Shown here in pieces: positions 52,068-60,697 of a DNA stretch of 64,000 nt (its first letter is position 1; every line of letters starts with the position of its first letter). The notes under the pieces were generated by a model. It did no database searches. It saw only the letters and a program-made list of their open reading frames with translations, and was not told where the DNA came from. The stretch is from positions 1-64,000 of the forward strand of contig NZ_JAQAGY010000028.1 in assembly GCF_027533645.1 (NCBI RefSeq), read 5' to 3'. The translations under genes were made by a program, and so were the position numbers. This DNA comes from Paenibacillus caseinilyticus (GTDB lineage Bacteria; Bacillota; Bacilli; Paenibacillales; NBRC-103111).

Positions 52068-53170
52068 CAGCAGTCCACCTCCCCGACGACGATATCAATG
52101 CCTCCTAGAATAGTGATGAGATTGGTCATCGTCTCGCCCACAAGCAGCTTCGGAAGAATCTGCAGGTTGACGAACGACGGACGCCTGAACTTCAGCCTGT
52201 ACGGCTTATCCTTGCCCTTGGAGATTAGATGGACTCCAATCTCTCCGCGCGGGGATTCGATGGCAGCATACACTTCGCCTTCGGCCGGCCTGAGCACCCG
52301 GGGCACCTTACCCATGATCTCGCCTTCCGCCGGGAACTGCTCCATCGCCTGTTCCAGGATGCGCAGCGACTGGCTGATCTCTTCGAGACGCAGCAGGTAC
52401 CGGGCGTAACAATCGCCCACCGTACTCGTTGGTACGTCGAATTGAAACCGGTCGTACAAGCTGTACGGCTGGGTTTTGCGGATATCCCAGTCCACGCCGG
52501 TGCAGCGCAGATTCGCTCCGCTCAGTCCATAGGCGATAGCCGTCTCGGCATCGTACTTCCCGACGCCCTTGATCCGGGCAAGGAAGATCTCATTGCCGCT
52601 GACAAGCTCGTGATATTCGTCCAGCTTGCCGCGCATATAAGGGATGAAGTCCCGTACCTTCTGGAGCCAGCCTTCCGGCGCGTCCCATTTGACTCCGCCG
52701 ACCCGCATGTAGTTGTAGGTCAACCGGGCGCCACACAGCTCATTGAAAAGATTGATGATAATCTCCCTATCCCGGAAGGCGTACAAGAAGGGACTCATCG
52801 CCCCAATGTCGAGCAGATAGGTTCCCCACCACACCATGTGGCTTGCAATACGCTGCAGCTCCATTACAACCAGACGCAGGAACTCCGCCCGTTCGGGAAT
52901 CTCCAGCCCCATCAGTTTCTCCACCGCATGAACCAAGACATAGTTATTTGTCATGGCCGACACGTAATCCATCCTGTCCGTGTAAGGTATGATTTGGGTA
53001 TAGGTCAAGTTCTCCGCCAGCTTCTCTGTGCCGCGGTGCAGGTAGCCCATCACCGGAATGGCTTCGGTGATGATCTCACCGTCCAGCTTCACGATAATCC
53101 GGAATACGCCGTGCGTACTCGGATGCTGCGGACCTACGTTCAGCAGCAGTTCTTCCGTTCGAATGGCCAA
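52067..53170 (-). CDS. nuoD: Complex I 49-kDa subunit NuoD
   Basis: NuoD, related to [NiFe]-hydrogenase large subunits, forms part of the quinone-reduction site. The 367 residues have NVGPQHPSTHGVFRIIVKLDGE (in two parts; about 11-32) and the C-terminal IGVHLISKGKDKPYRLK ... GGIDIVVGEVDC, ending in the cysteine-aspartate-rich tail typical of the family. Separate from nuoC, six bases after it. Confidence 0.97.
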   Translation of the reverse strand: MAIRTEELLLNVGPQHPSTHGVFRIIVKLDGEIITEAIPVMGYLHRGTEKLAENLTYTQIIPYTDRMDYVSAMTNNYVLVHAVEKLMGLEIPERAEFLRLVVMELQRIASHMVWWGTYLLDIGAMSPFLYAFRDREIIINLFNELCGARLTYNYMRVGGVKWDAPEGWLQKVRDFIPYMRGKLDEYHELVSGNEIFLARIKGVGKYDAETAIAYGLSGANLRCTGVDWDIRKTQPYSLYDRFQFDVPTSTVGDCYARYLLRLEEISQSLRILEQAMEQFPAEGEIMGKVPRVLRPAEGEVYAAIESPRGEIGVHLISKGKDKPYRLKFRRPSFVNLQILPKLLVGETMTNLITILGGIDIVVGEVDC

Positions 53171-53176
53171 GCTCCA

Positions 53177-54343
53177 TTACACCTCCGGGTCGATCGGCTC
53201 ATAGTCTTTGCGCAGGGGATGGCCTACCCAGTCATCAGCCATCATGATACGGCGCAGGTCGGGATGTCCCGGAAAATCAATACCGAACAGGTCATAGATC
53301 TCCCGTTCGTTCCAATCGGCTGTTGGAAAAATCGGTGTAATCGAAGGAACGGAAGGTGTCTGGCGATCGGTCTTTACCTTGAAGCAGTAGTCCTGCTTAT
53401 GGTCCAGAGAGATCAGATGATAGACCACTTCCATATGGGTTTCCATATCGACCCCCGAGACATTGCGCAGATAGTTCAGCTCCAGCTCCGGATGGGTGCG
53501 CAGCATCGCTGCGGTATCCGGCCAAGCCTCGGCCTGGATAGATACGGTCGGGATGTGCCCGCCCTTCTCATTGACTACGGCATCCTCCACGATGCCTTCG
53601 CGGAACTCCTTCAAGATCGCCGTCAGCCGGTCAAGCAGCGGCTGCTTCGGCGATGGCTCCTTCGGCGCCTCAGGCTCCGCCCCTTCCGTCTTCGCGGCCC
53701 GCGCGCTAGCCCGGGCGGCTCTTGCCTCGGCGGCCGCCTTGGCCTTCGCCTCCTTGTCAGCGTCGGTCGGCGCCGCCGCTTCCGCTGCCGGCGCATCGCC
53801 CGCCTCGGCCGTTTGCGCAGCCTTCGCAGCCAGGCGCGCGGCCCGAGCCTCGGCGGCCGCCTTCACCTTCGCCTCGCGCTCGGCGTCGGCATCGCCCTTC
53901 GGCGCATCGGCCGGCGGCTCGCCTGCCGCTTCCGCCTTCGGCACGTCGGCGTAACCGCCCGGCGGTTCGCCGGCTCCGCCCGCTTTGGCGAGCTCAGCGC
54001 CTTCCACCACACGCGGCTCTTCGCTCATCGGCGCCGCCTTCCTGCCGGGCGTCGTCTCACCTTGCCGCTCTCCGCCTTCCTCCGGCTCCCCGAAGGCTCG
54101 GCCTTCCGACGCCGGATCGACGCTCCCGGCCTTTTGACCCCCCGGCTTCTCATGCTCGGGAGCTCCCTTTTCTTCCCGCACCTTCGTATTACCAGCGGTA
54201 TCCTCTGCCGTTACGAACCCTCCGCCCTCTGCGGTATATCCAAGCCCTGAATCGGCCTTTGTATCGGCCTCTTTATTGTCCTTATGGTCGGCTTTGCTTT
54301 CGGCCTTCTCTCCGTCCTTCTGTTGTTTGTCCTCATCGCTCAT
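53177..54343 (-). CDS. nuoC: Complex I subunit NuoC with a long low-complexity N-terminus
   Basis: NuoC is the 30-kDa subunit that packs next to NuoB and NuoD. Only the C-terminal part (about 232-388) is NuoC, with MEVVYHLISLDHKQDY, TADWNEREIYDLFGIDF and the end PLRKDYEPIDPEV. Residues 1-231 are an unusual Lys/Glu-rich, then Ala/Arg/Glu-rich extension with no fold I recognise; a unit EAKxKAAAEARAAR is repeated at 157-170 and 198-211. The start ATG overlaps the nuoB stop (ATGA), so it is well placed, and the frame is open throughout. Ordinary NuoC proteins are 150-230 residues. Reading-frame errors do not explain it. Confidence 0.93.
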   Translation of the reverse strand: MSDEDKQQKDGEKAESKADHKDNKEADTKADSGLGYTAEGGGFVTAEDTAGNTKVREEKGAPEHEKPGGQKAGSVDPASEGRAFGEPEEGGERQGETTPGRKAAPMSEEPRVVEGAELAKAGGAGEPPGGYADVPKAEAAGEPPADAPKGDADAEREAKVKAAAEARAARLAAKAAQTAEAGDAPAAEAAAPTDADKEAKAKAAAEARAARASARAAKTEGAEPEAPKEPSPKQPLLDRLTAILKEFREGIVEDAVVNEKGGHIPTVSIQAEAWPDTAAMLRTHPELELNYLRNVSGVDMETHMEVVYHLISLDHKQDYCFKVKTDRQTPSVPSITPIFPTADWNEREIYDLFGIDFPGHPDLRRIMMADDWVGHPLRKDYEPIDPEV

Positions 54344-54858
54344 CGGCTGGTCACCTGCTTACCGGTTTTGGCTTCATAGCGGATTTTTTCCTGCAGCTTA
54401 TTGATCCCATAAATCAGAGCAGCGGGATTCGGCGGGCATCCCGGGATATAGACGTCGACCGGTACGACTTGATCCACGCCTTTCACAACAGCATACGATT
54501 TGACGTAGGGGCCGCCCGCCGTAGCACAGGATCCCATAGCAATGACCCACTTGGGTTCTGGCATTTGCTCGTACAGCCGGCGAAGCAGCGGAGCCATTTT
54601 CTTCGTTACCGTGCCGGCCACGATCATTACGTCCGATTGACGTGGGGAAGTCCGGAAGATCACGCCGAATCGGTCCAAGTCATAATGAGACGCCCCTGTT
54701 CCCATCATTTCGATCGCACAGCAGGCCAGTCCGAACGTAAGCGGCCAGAGCGAGTTGCTTCGTGCCCACGCCTTCACCTGCTCCAATGTCGTCATGAATA
54801 CGTTGCGGTCGAGCTCCTGTCGCTCTTCCGGAGATATATTTTCTAGATTGAAGTCCAT
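54340..54858 (-). CDS. nuoB: Complex I subunit NuoB (N2 cluster)
   Basis: NuoB binds cluster N2, which passes electrons to quinone. The 172 residues show all four cluster cysteines: the adjacent pair in FGLACCAIEMM, one in GSCATAGG and one in PGCPPNPAALI. The longest frame opens 21 residues earlier, but the ATG at 54858 has AAGG seven bases upstream and begins MDFNLENISPEERQELD, the usual form. It overlaps the end of nuoA by 16 bases. Confidence 0.96.
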   Translation of the reverse strand: MDFNLENISPEERQELDRNVFMTTLEQVKAWARSNSLWPLTFGLACCAIEMMGTGASHYDLDRFGVIFRTSPRQSDVMIVAGTVTKKMAPLLRRLYEQMPEPKWVIAMGSCATAGGPYVKSYAVVKGVDQVVPVDVYIPGCPPNPAALIYGINKLQEKIRYEAKTGKQVTSR

Positions 54859-55208
54859 TGCAGCACCTTCTTCTTCCAGGCATAAAGTAAGCCTATGATG
54901 AGCAGACCGACGAATATACACATCTCCACAAGCGCAAACAAGCCTAATTGCTTATAAGCAACGGCCCACGGATACAAGAACACGGTTTCCACGTCGAAGA
55001 TGACAAACATCAGCGCGAAAAGATAGTAGCGGATGTTGAAGCGGACTTGTCCTTCGCCCACGGGCTCGTTACCGCTTTCATAGGTAGTATACTTTTCTTC
55101 TACAGGCTTGTGGGGCCGCAGCAGCCGACCAAATGTAAGCGCTACAACCGGAAGCAATACGCCTAAGAAGAGAAATATCGTTACGACCACGTAGTTATTG
55201 AAGTACAT
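54843..55208 (-). CDS. nuoA: Complex I subunit NuoA
   Basis: NuoA is a small membrane subunit with three helices near the quinone chamber. The 121 residues include the loop KYTTYESGNEPVGEGQVRFN (about 38-57) and RYYLFALMFVIFDVETVFLY (about 58-77), both diagnostic. The longest frame opens 53 residues earlier, but the predicted transcription start lies downstream of that codon, and the ATG at 55208 has AAGGAGG nine bases before it. First gene of the nuo operon. Confidence 0.95.
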   Translation of the reverse strand: MYFNNYVVVTIFLFLGVLLPVVALTFGRLLRPHKPVEEKYTTYESGNEPVGEGQVRFNIRYYLFALMFVIFDVETVFLYPWAVAYKQLGLFALVEMCIFVGLLIIGLLYAWKKKVLQWTSI

Positions 55209-55366
55209 CGTGAACGAACCGCCTCCTTCTATGTAGTTTGAACATTGTACAGATGCGGCCTTCTCCATACCGCACATCGAAGCTTGGTCTGCCGTCGTCG
55301 ATGCAACGAAAGCTGCCTTCAATCTTGTTTGAATATTCGGATCTTTTGTTAATATATGCCTCTCCA

Positions 55367-55395
55367 ATTATAACAAATGCCATTTGGGGTGTCTA
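55367..55395 (-). promoter_or_regulatory. Sigma-A promoter of the nuo operon
   Basis: TAGACA (plus 55390-55395, 5 of 6), 17 bases, TATAAT (55367-55372, perfect). Transcription would begin near 55360, giving a leader of about 150 bases. Confidence 0.78.
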
Positions 55396-55538
55396 ACATT
55401 TTCAGGAAATACGGCCCCGACGCTATGACAATTCTACCTATCCAGACTTATGTCCACATTAGGTTGTGCAATATATACCAAAGCCATACATGTCTTTATT
55501 AGAACCAGGCCATACGTTTGATATTTTGATAAATAAGT

Positions 55539-55554
55539 TAACATTTTAATGTTA
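55539..55554. repeat. 16-bp palindrome upstream of nuo
   Basis: A perfect 16-bp palindrome (TAACATTTTAATGTTA) next to the cre-like site and about 150 bases upstream of the nuo promoter. It could be a regulator site; the owner is unknown. Confidence 0.4.
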
Positions 55555-55563
55555 GCGCTTTCT
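55550..55563 (-). promoter_or_regulatory. Possible CcpA (cre) site
   Basis: AGAAAGCGCTAACA on the minus strand matches 11 of the 12 fixed positions of the Bacillus cre pattern TGWAANCGNTNWCA. It overlaps the palindrome and lies between the atp terminator and the nuo promoter, so its target, if any, is probably nuo. Distance from the promoter (about 155 bases) is a weakness. Confidence 0.4.
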
Positions 55564-55570
55564 TTAAGAT

Positions 55571-55600
55571 GAAAAGAAAAGGCGGGAAGCTCCTCCCGCC
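55571..55600 (-). terminator. Terminator of the atp operon
   Basis: A 7-bp GC-rich stem (55581-55587 with 55594-55600) followed on the minus strand by TTTTCTTTTC, 22 bases after the atpC stop. Confidence 0.83.
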
Positions 55601-55622
55601 ATTGCTGAACTGCATTCAAATA

Positions 55623-56027
55623 TTATTGCCCGCCGCCCACATTAATCCGGTTCATTGCGCGCTGTAGAGCGAGTTCGGCCCGTTTGAAGTCGATTTGATC
55701 TTTCTTCGCAGCGAGCCGCTGCTCCGCACGGCCTTTAGCCGCTTGTGCCCGTTCCAGACTAATCTGGCCGGGAAGCTCAGCGCTTTCCGCCAGAATAACC
55801 ACTTTATCCTTACGTACTTCCATGAAACCGCCGTTAACTGCGATTTGTTCGTCCTTCGCGCCCTGTTTCTTAATCGTAACAGCAGCGATCCGGAGTGGAG
55901 TAACCATCGGGATGTGATTCGGCAGAATTCCAAGCTCCCCTGCGACACCTCTCACTACAATCATGTTAGCCGGCTCGGCATACACTTTGCGCTCGGGGGT
56001 CACGATTTCCAACAGGAATGTGCTCAC
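55623..56027 (-). CDS. atpC: ATP synthase epsilon subunit
   Basis: The epsilon subunit is part of the rotor stalk and limits ATP hydrolysis. The 134 residues have the N-terminal beta-barrel (TPERKVYAEPANMIVVRGVAG, GILPNHIPMVTPLRI) and the two-helix C-terminal part (ERAQAAKGRAEQRLAAKK ... RAELALQRAMNRI). Last gene of atpZ-I-B-E-F-H-A-G-D-C, 119 bases after atpD. Confidence 0.97.
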   Translation of the reverse strand: MSTFLLEIVTPERKVYAEPANMIVVRGVAGELGILPNHIPMVTPLRIAAVTIKKQGAKDEQIAVNGGFMEVRKDKVVILAESAELPGQISLERAQAAKGRAEQRLAAKKDQIDFKRAELALQRAMNRINVGGGQ

Positions 56028-56054
56028 TTGGATCCCTCCTCCTACGTAAGCCTA

Positions 56055-56114
56055 CCGTTCGACCTGCGAACGGCTGAGTAAGCCAGCATCCGACCCCCGC
56101 AGGGAGGCCGGATG
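56055..56114 (-). repeat. Two hairpins between atpD and atpC
   Basis: Two short inverted repeats lie in the atpD-atpC gap: a perfect 7-bp stem (56055-56061 with 56067-56073) and a 6-bp stem (56087-56092 with 56109-56114). Neither has a T-run. They may protect or process the RNA and so lower atpC relative to atpD. Confidence 0.4.
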
Positions 56115-56146
56115 GACTTGCAATCTATGCTGCGCTGTACAAAAGA

Positions 56147-57553
56147 TTACAGCGTTTTTGCCTTTTCAATAGCATCTTCGATCGTTCCCACGTTGTGGAA
56201 CGCAGGCTCAGGAAGGTTGTCGTGCTTACCTTCGAGAACTTCTTTGAAGCTGCGTACGGTTTCTTTAACCGGTACGTATACGCCCGGGATCCCGTTGAAC
56301 GCTTCGGCAACGTGGAGCGGCTGGGACAAGAAGAGCTCCAGACGACGCGCACGGTGTACGACGAGTTTGTCCTCATCGGACAGCTCATCCATACCGAGAA
56401 TGGCAATGATATCGAGAAGCTCTTTATAGCGTTGAAGAATTCTCTTCACGCCTTGAGCCACTTGATAGTGCTCATCGCCGAGAATTTCCGGTGTCAGAAT
56501 CCGCGAAGACGATGCCAGCGGGTCTACGGCAGGGAAGATACCCTTCGAAGCGATACCACGCTCCAGGTTCGTTGTTGCATCCAAGTGAGCAAACGCCGTT
56601 GCCGGAGCCGGGTCAGTGTAGTCATCCGCCGGAACGTAGATGGCTTGAATGGAAGTAACGGAACCTTTCTTCGTGGATGTAATCCGCTCTTGGAGTTGAC
56701 CCATCTCCGTTGCCAGCGTAGGCTGGTAACCTACCGCCGAAGGCATACGTCCGAGAAGGGCGGATACTTCGGAGCCAGCTTGGGTAAAGCGGAAGATGTT
56801 GTCGACGAAGAGAAGAACGTCCTTGCCTTCTTCATCACGGAAATATTCCGCCATCGTCAGGCCGGACAGGGCAACACGCAGACGCGCACCTGGAGGCTCG
56901 TTCATCTGGCCGAAGACCATTGCCGTCTTCGAAATAACGCCGGAATCGCTCATCTCATGGTACAAGTCGTTACCTTCACGCGTTCTCTCGCCCACGCCCG
57001 CGAATACGGAGATACCACCGTGCTCTTGAGCGATGTTATGGATGAGTTCCTGCATCGTAACGGTCTTACCTACACCTGCACCGCCGAACAGACCGATTTT
57101 ACCGCCTTTGGCATAAGGAGCCATAAGGTCGATAACTTTAATCCCTGTTTCGAGGATTTCCGCTTGTGTAGACAAGTTTTCGAACGCTGGTGCTTCTTTA
57201 TGAATCGGGCTGGTCAGCGTACGATCAACCGTCTCATTACCGTCGATAGGCTCACCCAGTACGTTGAATACGCGGCCAAGTGTAGCAGCGCCTACTGGTA
57301 CGGAGATTGGAGCACCCGTATCAATCGCTTCTACTCCACGAACGAGACCGTCTGTGGAAGACATTGCGATACAACGAACCATGTTGTCACCCAGGTGAAC
57401 GGCAGTTTCAACCGTCAGGTTGATATCTTGCTCGCCAGCGCTTTGGGCTTTTCTTTGGATCTTAATAGCATTCAGAATCTCAGGGAGCTGTCCACGTTCG
57501 AACTCAATGTCAACAACCGGCCCTGTGATATTCACTACGCGCCCTTTGCTCAT
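56147..57553 (-). CDS. atpD: ATP synthase beta subunit
   Basis: The catalytic F1 subunit. The 468 residues have the P-loop GGAGVGKTVTMQEL (about 153-166), the catalytic glutamate region FAGVGERTREGNDLY, and the conserved ALSGLTMAEYFRDEEGKDVLL, and VDPLASSSRIL. The longest frame opens 18 residues earlier, but the ATG at 57553 has GGAGGG six bases upstream and begins MSKGRVVNITGPVVD. Confidence 0.98.
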   Translation of the reverse strand: MSKGRVVNITGPVVDIEFERGQLPEILNAIKIQRKAQSAGEQDINLTVETAVHLGDNMVRCIAMSSTDGLVRGVEAIDTGAPISVPVGAATLGRVFNVLGEPIDGNETVDRTLTSPIHKEAPAFENLSTQAEILETGIKVIDLMAPYAKGGKIGLFGGAGVGKTVTMQELIHNIAQEHGGISVFAGVGERTREGNDLYHEMSDSGVISKTAMVFGQMNEPPGARLRVALSGLTMAEYFRDEEGKDVLLFVDNIFRFTQAGSEVSALLGRMPSAVGYQPTLATEMGQLQERITSTKKGSVTSIQAIYVPADDYTDPAPATAFAHLDATTNLERGIASKGIFPAVDPLASSSRILTPEILGDEHYQVAQGVKRILQRYKELLDIIAILGMDELSDEDKLVVHRARRLELFLSQPLHVAEAFNGIPGVYVPVKETVRSFKEVLEGKHDNLPEPAFHNVGTIEDAIEKAKTL

Positions 57554-57657
57554 GTTTTCCCTCCTAAGAGTCTTGCCGAAGGCAAGACTAACTTCGTAAG
57601 CAATCATCTACATTGTAACAGCCCTGACTTTCGTACAAGGCTGCTTTATTCCATTCT

Positions 57658-58518
57658 CTAGCCTTGAGCCGCATTCGCTCCAGCGACGATTTCAGAGATT
57701 TCCTGGGTAATCGATGCTTGCCGTGCACGGTTATACTGCAGCGTAAGCGAAGAGATCATCTTCGTAGCATTCTTCGTAGCACTGTTCATCGCCGTCATTC
57801 TCGCTCCGAACTCACTCGCTTTACCGTCAAGAACGGCACTGTAAATCAAGGTTTCTGCATATTTCGGCAGAAGCACTTCCAGCACGCCTTCCGGCGACGG
57901 CTCATATTCGTAGTTTGCTACGGATGCAGCATTGACTTCCTCAAGCGGAAGCAGACGCTTTACTGTAGGAATTTGAGTGATGGCGTTCTTGAACTCATTG
58001 TACACAAGGTACAGCTCGTCGTACGTCCCCTTCTCAAAATTCGCTACAGCGGAAGCTGCTACTTGCTTAATATCCGCGAATGACGGGGAATCCGCCAGAC
58101 CCGTCACTTCTTCCACAATCGGAATATCGCGCTTGGAGAAGAAATCCCGGCCCTTACGGCCGATGACGAAGATGGCGTACTCATTCGTGGAATTATGCTT
58201 CTCACGGATGACGTTCATCACTTTACGCAGCACGTTCGCATTATAACCACCGGCCAGACCGCGGTCGGAGGTGATCACAAGATAACCGGTTTTCTTGATC
58301 GGGCGCGTCTGCAGCATCGGGTGTTTGACACCCTTCGTACCTGCTGCGATGCTTGCGATCACTTCCTTCATCTTTTCGGAATATGGACGGGAAGCTTCCG
58401 CAGCTTCCTGCGCGCGTCTCAGCTTCGAGGCCGCTACCATCTCCATCGCTTTCGTGATTTGCTTCGTGTTTTGTTTCGATTTAATCGAGCGCTTGATTTC
58501 GCGCATCCCTTTTGCCAT
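57658..58518 (-). CDS. atpG: ATP synthase gamma subunit
   Basis: The gamma subunit is the central rotor shaft. The 286 residues begin MAKGMREIKRSIKSKQNTKQ (the N-terminal coiled-coil helix), carry ITSDRGLAGGYNANVLR near 80-96 and end with SEFGARMTAMNSATKNATKM and RARQASITQEISEIVAGANA, the paired C-terminal helix. Lies 96 bases after atpA and 104 bases before atpD. Confidence 0.97.
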   Translation of the reverse strand: MAKGMREIKRSIKSKQNTKQITKAMEMVAASKLRRAQEAAEASRPYSEKMKEVIASIAAGTKGVKHPMLQTRPIKKTGYLVITSDRGLAGGYNANVLRKVMNVIREKHNSTNEYAIFVIGRKGRDFFSKRDIPIVEEVTGLADSPSFADIKQVAASAVANFEKGTYDELYLVYNEFKNAITQIPTVKRLLPLEEVNAASVANYEYEPSPEGVLEVLLPKYAETLIYSAVLDGKASEFGARMTAMNSATKNATKMISSLTLQYNRARQASITQEISEIVAGANAAQG

Positions 58519-58614
58519 GCTCTGCTCACCTCTCTTTCGAGAACACCTGAATCACTGTATAAGGAACGCCGAGCTTCCCGGAGGAGAAGCCCGGCTGCTT
58601 CTTGGTCTAATTCA

Positions 58615-60129
58615 TTACGCGGAAGGAGCGAACCCTTTTTTGAACTGGCCGATCGCATCCACGAGTGCTTTCTCGTTATCCGAAGTCAGGTCCTTCGTGT
58701 CGCGAATGCTCGCGAGAATTTCCGGACGGTTCGAATCGAGGAAAGCCAGGAATTCCGCTTCGAAACGACGTACGTCTTGTACTGGAAGGTCATCGATATG
58801 ACCTCTCGTTACGACGTAGATCGCTGCTACTTGCTTCTCAACCGGCAGCGGCTGGTTCACACCCTGCTTCAGCAGTTCCAGCGTACGAACACCACGGTTC
58901 AGACGGGTTTGCGTAGCACGGTCGAGATCCGAACCGAACTGAGCGAATGCTGCAAGCTCGCGGTACTGTGCAAGATCCAGACGCAGTGTACCGGCAACCT
59001 TCTTCATTGCCTTGGTTTGCGCCGAGCCCCCTACACGGGATACGGAGATACCTACGTTAACGGCAGGACGCTGACCGGAGTAGAACAAGTCGGACTCCAG
59101 GAAGATCTGTCCGTCCGTAATCGAGATTACGTTCGTAGGGATATAAGCGGATACGTCACCGGCTTGTGTCTCGATGAACGGCAGAGCCGTCATGGAGCCA
59201 GCGCCGAGCTCGTCGCTCAGCTTAGCAGAACGCTCGAGAAGACGGGAGTGAAGATAGAAGACGTCACCCGGATAAGCTTCCCGGCCCGGAGGACGGCGGA
59301 GCAGCAGGGAGAGCTCACGGTATGCGGCAGCTTGCTTGGACAAGTCATCATATACGATCAGCACGTGCTCGCCTTTGTACATGAAGTACTCGCCCATCGC
59401 GCAGCCCGCATATGGAGCAAGCCACAGCATTGGGGACGGCTCGGAAGCCGAAGCGGATACGACGATCGTATAGTCAAGCGCGCCAGCACGGCGGAGTGTT
59501 TCAACGAGTGCCACAACTGTGGATTGCTTTTGACCTACGGCAACGTAGATACACTTTACACCGCTGCCCTTTTGGTTGATGATCGTGTCTACGGCAATCG
59601 ATGTTTTACCTGTTTGACGGTCACCGATGATAAGCTCCCGTTGGCCGCGACCAACCGGAATCATCGCGTCGATTGCTTTAATACCCGTTTGCATTGGCTC
59701 ATGTACCGATTTACGGGCCATAACACCTGGAGCAGGGGACTCAACCGGACGGGAATGCGTCGTGTTGATTGGACCTTGTCCGTCGATCGGCTGACCAAGG
59801 GCGTTCACGACACGGCCCAGCAGCGCTTCGCCTACCGGAACTTCCATGATACGTCCGGTACGCTTTACAGCGTCTCCTTCACGAATTTCCGTGTAAGGTC
59901 CAAGAATAACGATACCTACGTTGCTTTCTTCCAAGTTGAACGCATAGCCGAGGACGCCGTTGGAGAACTCGAGAAGCTCTCCAGCCATAACGTTCTCCAA
60001 GCCGTGTGCACGGGCGATACCGTCACCGACCTGAATTACCGTACCTACGTCAACCACTTGAATTTCCGATTTATAATTCTCGATCTGTTGTCTGATCAAT
60101 GTGCTGATTTCTTCAGGCTTGATACTCAA
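58615..60129 (-). CDS. atpA: ATP synthase alpha subunit
   Basis: The non-catalytic nucleotide-binding F1 subunit. The 504 residues include the P-loop GDRQTGKTSIAVDTI (about 169-183), PGREAYPGDVFYLHSRLLER and SITDGQIFLE. Length and motifs are normal. Sits 16 bases after atpH. No unusual features. Confidence 0.98.
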   Translation of the reverse strand: MSIKPEEISTLIRQQIENYKSEIQVVDVGTVIQVGDGIARAHGLENVMAGELLEFSNGVLGYAFNLEESNVGIVILGPYTEIREGDAVKRTGRIMEVPVGEALLGRVVNALGQPIDGQGPINTTHSRPVESPAPGVMARKSVHEPMQTGIKAIDAMIPVGRGQRELIIGDRQTGKTSIAVDTIINQKGSGVKCIYVAVGQKQSTVVALVETLRRAGALDYTIVVSASASEPSPMLWLAPYAGCAMGEYFMYKGEHVLIVYDDLSKQAAAYRELSLLLRRPPGREAYPGDVFYLHSRLLERSAKLSDELGAGSMTALPFIETQAGDVSAYIPTNVISITDGQIFLESDLFYSGQRPAVNVGISVSRVGGSAQTKAMKKVAGTLRLDLAQYRELAAFAQFGSDLDRATQTRLNRGVRTLELLKQGVNQPLPVEKQVAAIYVVTRGHIDDLPVQDVRRFEAEFLAFLDSNRPEILASIRDTKDLTSDNEKALVDAIGQFKKGFAPSA

Positions 60130-60145
60130 CGAACCTCACCCCTAT

Positions 60146-60697
60146 CTACAATGCTTGAGATTGATTCAAAGCTCTTTCCAAACGTTGAAGCTTGCCGGAC
60201 AGGCTGCCGTCGTACAGGCGGTCGCCGATACGGACCCGAATGCCGCCGAGCAGGCTTTTATCGAGCACCGTGGTTACACGGATTTGCTTGCCGGTAATCT
60301 TGCCGAAGGAGGAAGCGATATGACTCTGTTCCTCCGCGTTCAGCTCTACAGGTGTATACACTGTTGCGTTCGCTTGGTTCAACGCTTCGCTAGCGATACG
60401 GACATAGTAGCCCACCATCGCTTCCAGCAGTTCCTCCCGGCCTTTCTCGATGAGGAGGGACAGCGTGTTGAAGGTTGTCTCCGACAGCGATGTCGTGAAC
60501 ACTTGCTTCAGCATATCCGCTTTTGCGGCAGCACCAATAGCCGGATGCTTGATCAGCTTGTAGAAGTCGGCGTTCTGCTTGAGCGTAGAGACCACGGCCT
60601 TCAGCTCCTCTTCCACCTGCGCGATCCGGCCTTGTTCGTTAGCAATCTCGAATAGGGCTTTCGCGTACCTCTTCGCTACGATCGTATCCTGGCTCAT
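60146..60697 (-). CDS. atpH: ATP synthase delta subunit
   Basis: The delta subunit joins the outer stalk to the F1 head. The 183 residues have the helical N-terminal domain (AKRYAKALFEIANEQGR) and the C-terminal signature IRVTTVLDKSLLGGIRVRIG (about 138-157). Start overlaps atpF by four bases (ATGA). Confidence 0.97.
   Translation of the reverse strand: MSQDTIVAKRYAKALFEIANEQGRIAQVEEELKAVVSTLKQNADFYKLIKHPAIGAAAKADMLKQVFTTSLSETTFNTLSLLIEKGREELLEAMVGYYVRIASEALNQANATVYTPVELNAEEQSHIASSFGKITGKQIRVTTVLDKSLLGGIRVRIGDRLYDGSLSGKLQRLERALNQSQAL

Larger units (their letters stand above)
55209..55622. other. Intergenic region between the atp and nuo operons
   Basis: About 414 bases. Reading the minus strand it contains the atp terminator (55571-55600), a cre-like site and a 16-bp palindrome (55539-55563), about 140 bases with no feature seen, the nuo promoter (55367-55395) and a leader of about 150 bases. 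No gene or RNA was recognised. Confidence 0.5.

Noticed and set aside
52229..54250. A 673-codon plus-strand frame opposite nuoD and nuoC
   Set aside because: Low-complexity Arg/Leu/Gly text produced by the biased codons of nuoC's extension; no ribosome site and no domain.
58195..60297. A 700-codon open frame antisense to atpA and atpG
   Set aside because: Composition (Arg/His/Cys/Leu-rich) and lack of motifs are typical of a shadow frame; atpA and atpG explain the region.
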